A stretch of 32,824 nucleotides of DNA from CAZDET01 sp964504335 (lineage in GTDB: Bacteria > Bacteroidota > Bacteroidia > Chitinophagales > Saprospiraceae), in assembly GCA_964504335.1 (NCBI GenBank), contig CAZDET010000057.1:1-32824 (forward strand), given 5' to 3'. The notes beneath the pieces are model-generated. The model was not told where the DNA came from. It was given only the letters and a program-made list of their open reading frames with translations, and made no database searches. The position numbers and the translations under genes were made by a program. Of this stretch, positions 31,601 through 32,824 are shown piece after piece (position 1 is the stretch's first letter; every line of letters begins with the position of its first letter).

Positions 31601-32530
31601 TCAGCCTGATTCGGCCAGGGCAAGTGCGATTCGCGCTGCCAGTCGGGCGTTGTTGCACACGAGTTCGATATTCGCCTCCAAGCTCAAACCGCCGGTGATC
31701 TGCTCGATTCGCCGCAATAGAAAGGGGGTAAGTGCTTTCCCACTGATGCTTTGCGCGTTTGACTCTGATAGGGCTTGATCGATTGCCCGATTTACAAGCT
31801 CGGAATCGAGGGCGTGGGCTTCCGGAATGGGATTGGCCACCAGTACCCCTCCAAGAATGCCTAGCTCCCACTTGAGCCGCAACAACTCGGCGATGGCTGC
31901 GGGGTCGTCGAGCCGTAAGTCTGCCGCAAGTCCGCTCGTTCGGGTGTAAAAGGCGGGAAATTCATTTGTTCCAAAACCTACTACCGGCACGCCCGAAGTT
32001 TCCAGATACTCCAGCGTCGCCGGAAGATCGAGAATACTCTTGGCACCTGCCGAAACGACCGCCACATTCGTGCGCGCCAGTTCGGGTAAGTCGGCCGATA
32101 TATCGAAGGTTGCACCACCTCCCCGGTGAACGCCTCCAATGCCACCGGTTGCAAAAACCGGGATTCGCGCTAGCCCCGCTCCGATCAGCGTGGCCGCCAC
32201 CGTAGTAGCTCCCGGTTTTTTTTGCATCAGCAGGTAGGGCAAGTCGCGGCGACTTGCCTTCGCCACGGTTGCTCCGCCCTGGCCGATTCGCTCGATTTCT
32301 TCGGGGGTAAGGCCGATTTTGATCTTCCCATTAAGGAGAGCAATCGTGGCGGGTACCGCACCAGCCCCCCGCACTTCCTGCTCGACCCGCAAGGCGGTTT
32401 CTACATTGCGGGGATAGGGCATGCCGTGGGCGATAATCGTCGATTCCAATGCTACGACGGGCCGATTGTCCCCGAGGGCATCAGCCACTTCCGGGAGGAG
32501 TTGTACGTGATCGGAGGGATAGGGATTCAT
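31601..32530 (-). CDS. psuG: pseudouridine-5'-phosphate glycosidase
   Basis: Cleaves the C-glycosidic bond of pseudouridine 5'-phosphate to uracil and ribose 5-phosphate, for recycling modified nucleosides; a manganese-dependent cytoplasmic enzyme. At 309 residues it is full length. Family blocks are VALESTIIAHGMPYPRN near 26-42, ATGGIGGVHRGG with its catalytic region near 131-142, VVSAGAKSILD near 158-168 and VVGFGTNEFPAFY near 184-196. The usual kinase partner PsuK is not present. ATG 32530 is preceded by a 10-codon reading frame (MSPKKTKLAA, from 32559) whose TGA overlaps this ATG, which could be a leader or chance. Confidence 0.93.
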   Translation of the reverse strand: MNPYPSDHVQLLPEVADALGDNRPVVALESTIIAHGMPYPRNVETALRVEQEVRGAGAVPATIALLNGKIKIGLTPEEIERIGQGGATVAKASRRDLPYLLMQKKPGATTVAATLIGAGLARIPVFATGGIGGVHRGGGATFDISADLPELARTNVAVVSAGAKSILDLPATLEYLETSGVPVVGFGTNEFPAFYTRTSGLAADLRLDDPAAIAELLRLKWELGILGGVLVANPIPEAHALDSELVNRAIDQALSESNAQSISGKALTPFLLRRIEQITGGLSLEANIELVCNNARLAARIALALAESG

Positions 32531-32733
32531 GCCGCCAATTTCGTTTTTTTGGGCGACATGGGGATAGTTGATATAGAAGAGAGCGCTGAAAATCAGATAT
32601 CGTCTCCATAGGTTTTTGCTATCGTTCGGCCTTTTCGTTCATCTATGAGTTAGGGCAAACGCATCAAAATGGTCGGAACGGGAGTTTTTGGAGTTGGAGC
32701 AAATCAGGGCTTGCTTGTTAGGCGCTAAGTAGG

Positions 32734-32741
32734 TATCTTTG
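32734..32741 (+). promoter_or_regulatory. -7 box of a rightward promoter
   Basis: TATCTTTG followed by C matches the Bacteroidota -7 consensus TAnnTTTG exactly. A TTG at 32711-32713 lies 20 nt upstream, the right distance for the -33 element. Transcription would begin near 32748 and continue out of the window. Confidence 0.55.
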
Positions 32742-32756
32742 CGGCACCATCCAATA

Positions 32757-32773
32757 GCTGTCTCCGCGACAGC
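32757..32773 (+). other. leader hairpin after the rightward promoter
   Basis: GCTGTC (32757-32762) pairs perfectly with GACAGC (32768-32773) around TCCGC, about 10 nt after the predicted transcription start. It may be a 5' stabilising stem or part of a structured leader; no known riboswitch is recognisable in the visible part. Confidence 0.35.
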
Positions 32774-32824
32774 CGTTCTCACAAAATAGCCCACTTTTTC
32801 ACACGGCCGTTTCCATTGCTGGTA

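Larger units (their letters stand above)
32531..32824. other. non-coding right edge
   Basis: I see no full gene in these 294 bp. They hold a 10-codon leader-like frame on the minus strand before psuG, the 17-bp sequence shared inverted with 5-21 (32652-32668), a + strand promoter (32734-32741) and a hairpin (32757-32773). The gene served by that promoter must lie beyond the window. Confidence 0.55.

Overview
The window is chromosomal DNA from a member of the Bacteroidota, most likely a Saprospiraceae (Lewinella-like) bacterium. Three things show this. It encodes type IX secretion components (a full-length SprA and a PorP/SprF protein). It has Bacteroidota-type -7 boxes (TAnnTTTG). It carries lineage-typical families (DUF6427, CreD, the short biotin carrier subunit, bactofilin plus AtpZ). 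The family-level placement is inference. There is no rRNA, tRNA, CRISPR array, transposase or phage gene. This is ordinary core genome with unusual intergenic DNA.

Layout. 1-298: non-coding left edge with a hairpin and an 8-nt phased repeat. 299-3427 (+): a PcfJ-like protein, then an ABC exporter ATPase and permease. 3438-5046 (-): a lysophospholipid acyltransferase-like protein and a calcineurin-type phosphoesterase. 5108-10684 (+): a tightly packed run of the 5-oxoprolinase genes pxpA, pxpB and pxpC, creD, a DUF6427 membrane protein and purQ. 10956-13580 (+): a DsbD-type reductase with a duplicated N-terminal domain. 13603-14154 (-): a small secreted beta-rich protein. 14231-17365 (-): an operon-like block of porP/sprF, bactofilin, atpZ, an AtpI-like gene, a biotin carrier protein and a SET-domain protein. 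17685-18749 (-): a trypsin-fold, zinc-ribbon and YbjN fusion that lacks the catalytic histidine. 18804-20938 (-): paaA, paaB and paaC of phenylacetyl-CoA epoxidase behind a TetR/PaaR-like operator. 21096-23313 (-): a response regulator and sensor kinase pair. 23394-30761 (-): sprA. 30978-32530 (-): ruvA and psuG. 32531-32824: non-coding right edge with a good + strand promoter for a gene outside the window.

The main unexplained signal is a set of intergenic elements built from a short word repeated with strict 8-nt (or 7-nt) phasing and then repeated in inverted orientation around a short loop. Each locus has its own word: TAATGCTT between paaA and paaB, CTAA/ACTA words before dsbD and between sprA and the kinase, and TCTACGG-type heptamers between the response regulator and paaA. 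Two of them fill the gap between neighbouring genes almost to the base, and a third runs up to a stop codon. They resemble locus-specific hairpin repeats of a recurring architecture rather than copies of one sequence.

Other points of interest are the pseudo-protease fusion, the separation of paaABC from paaDE, and atpZ/atpI-like genes that are not followed by atpB.
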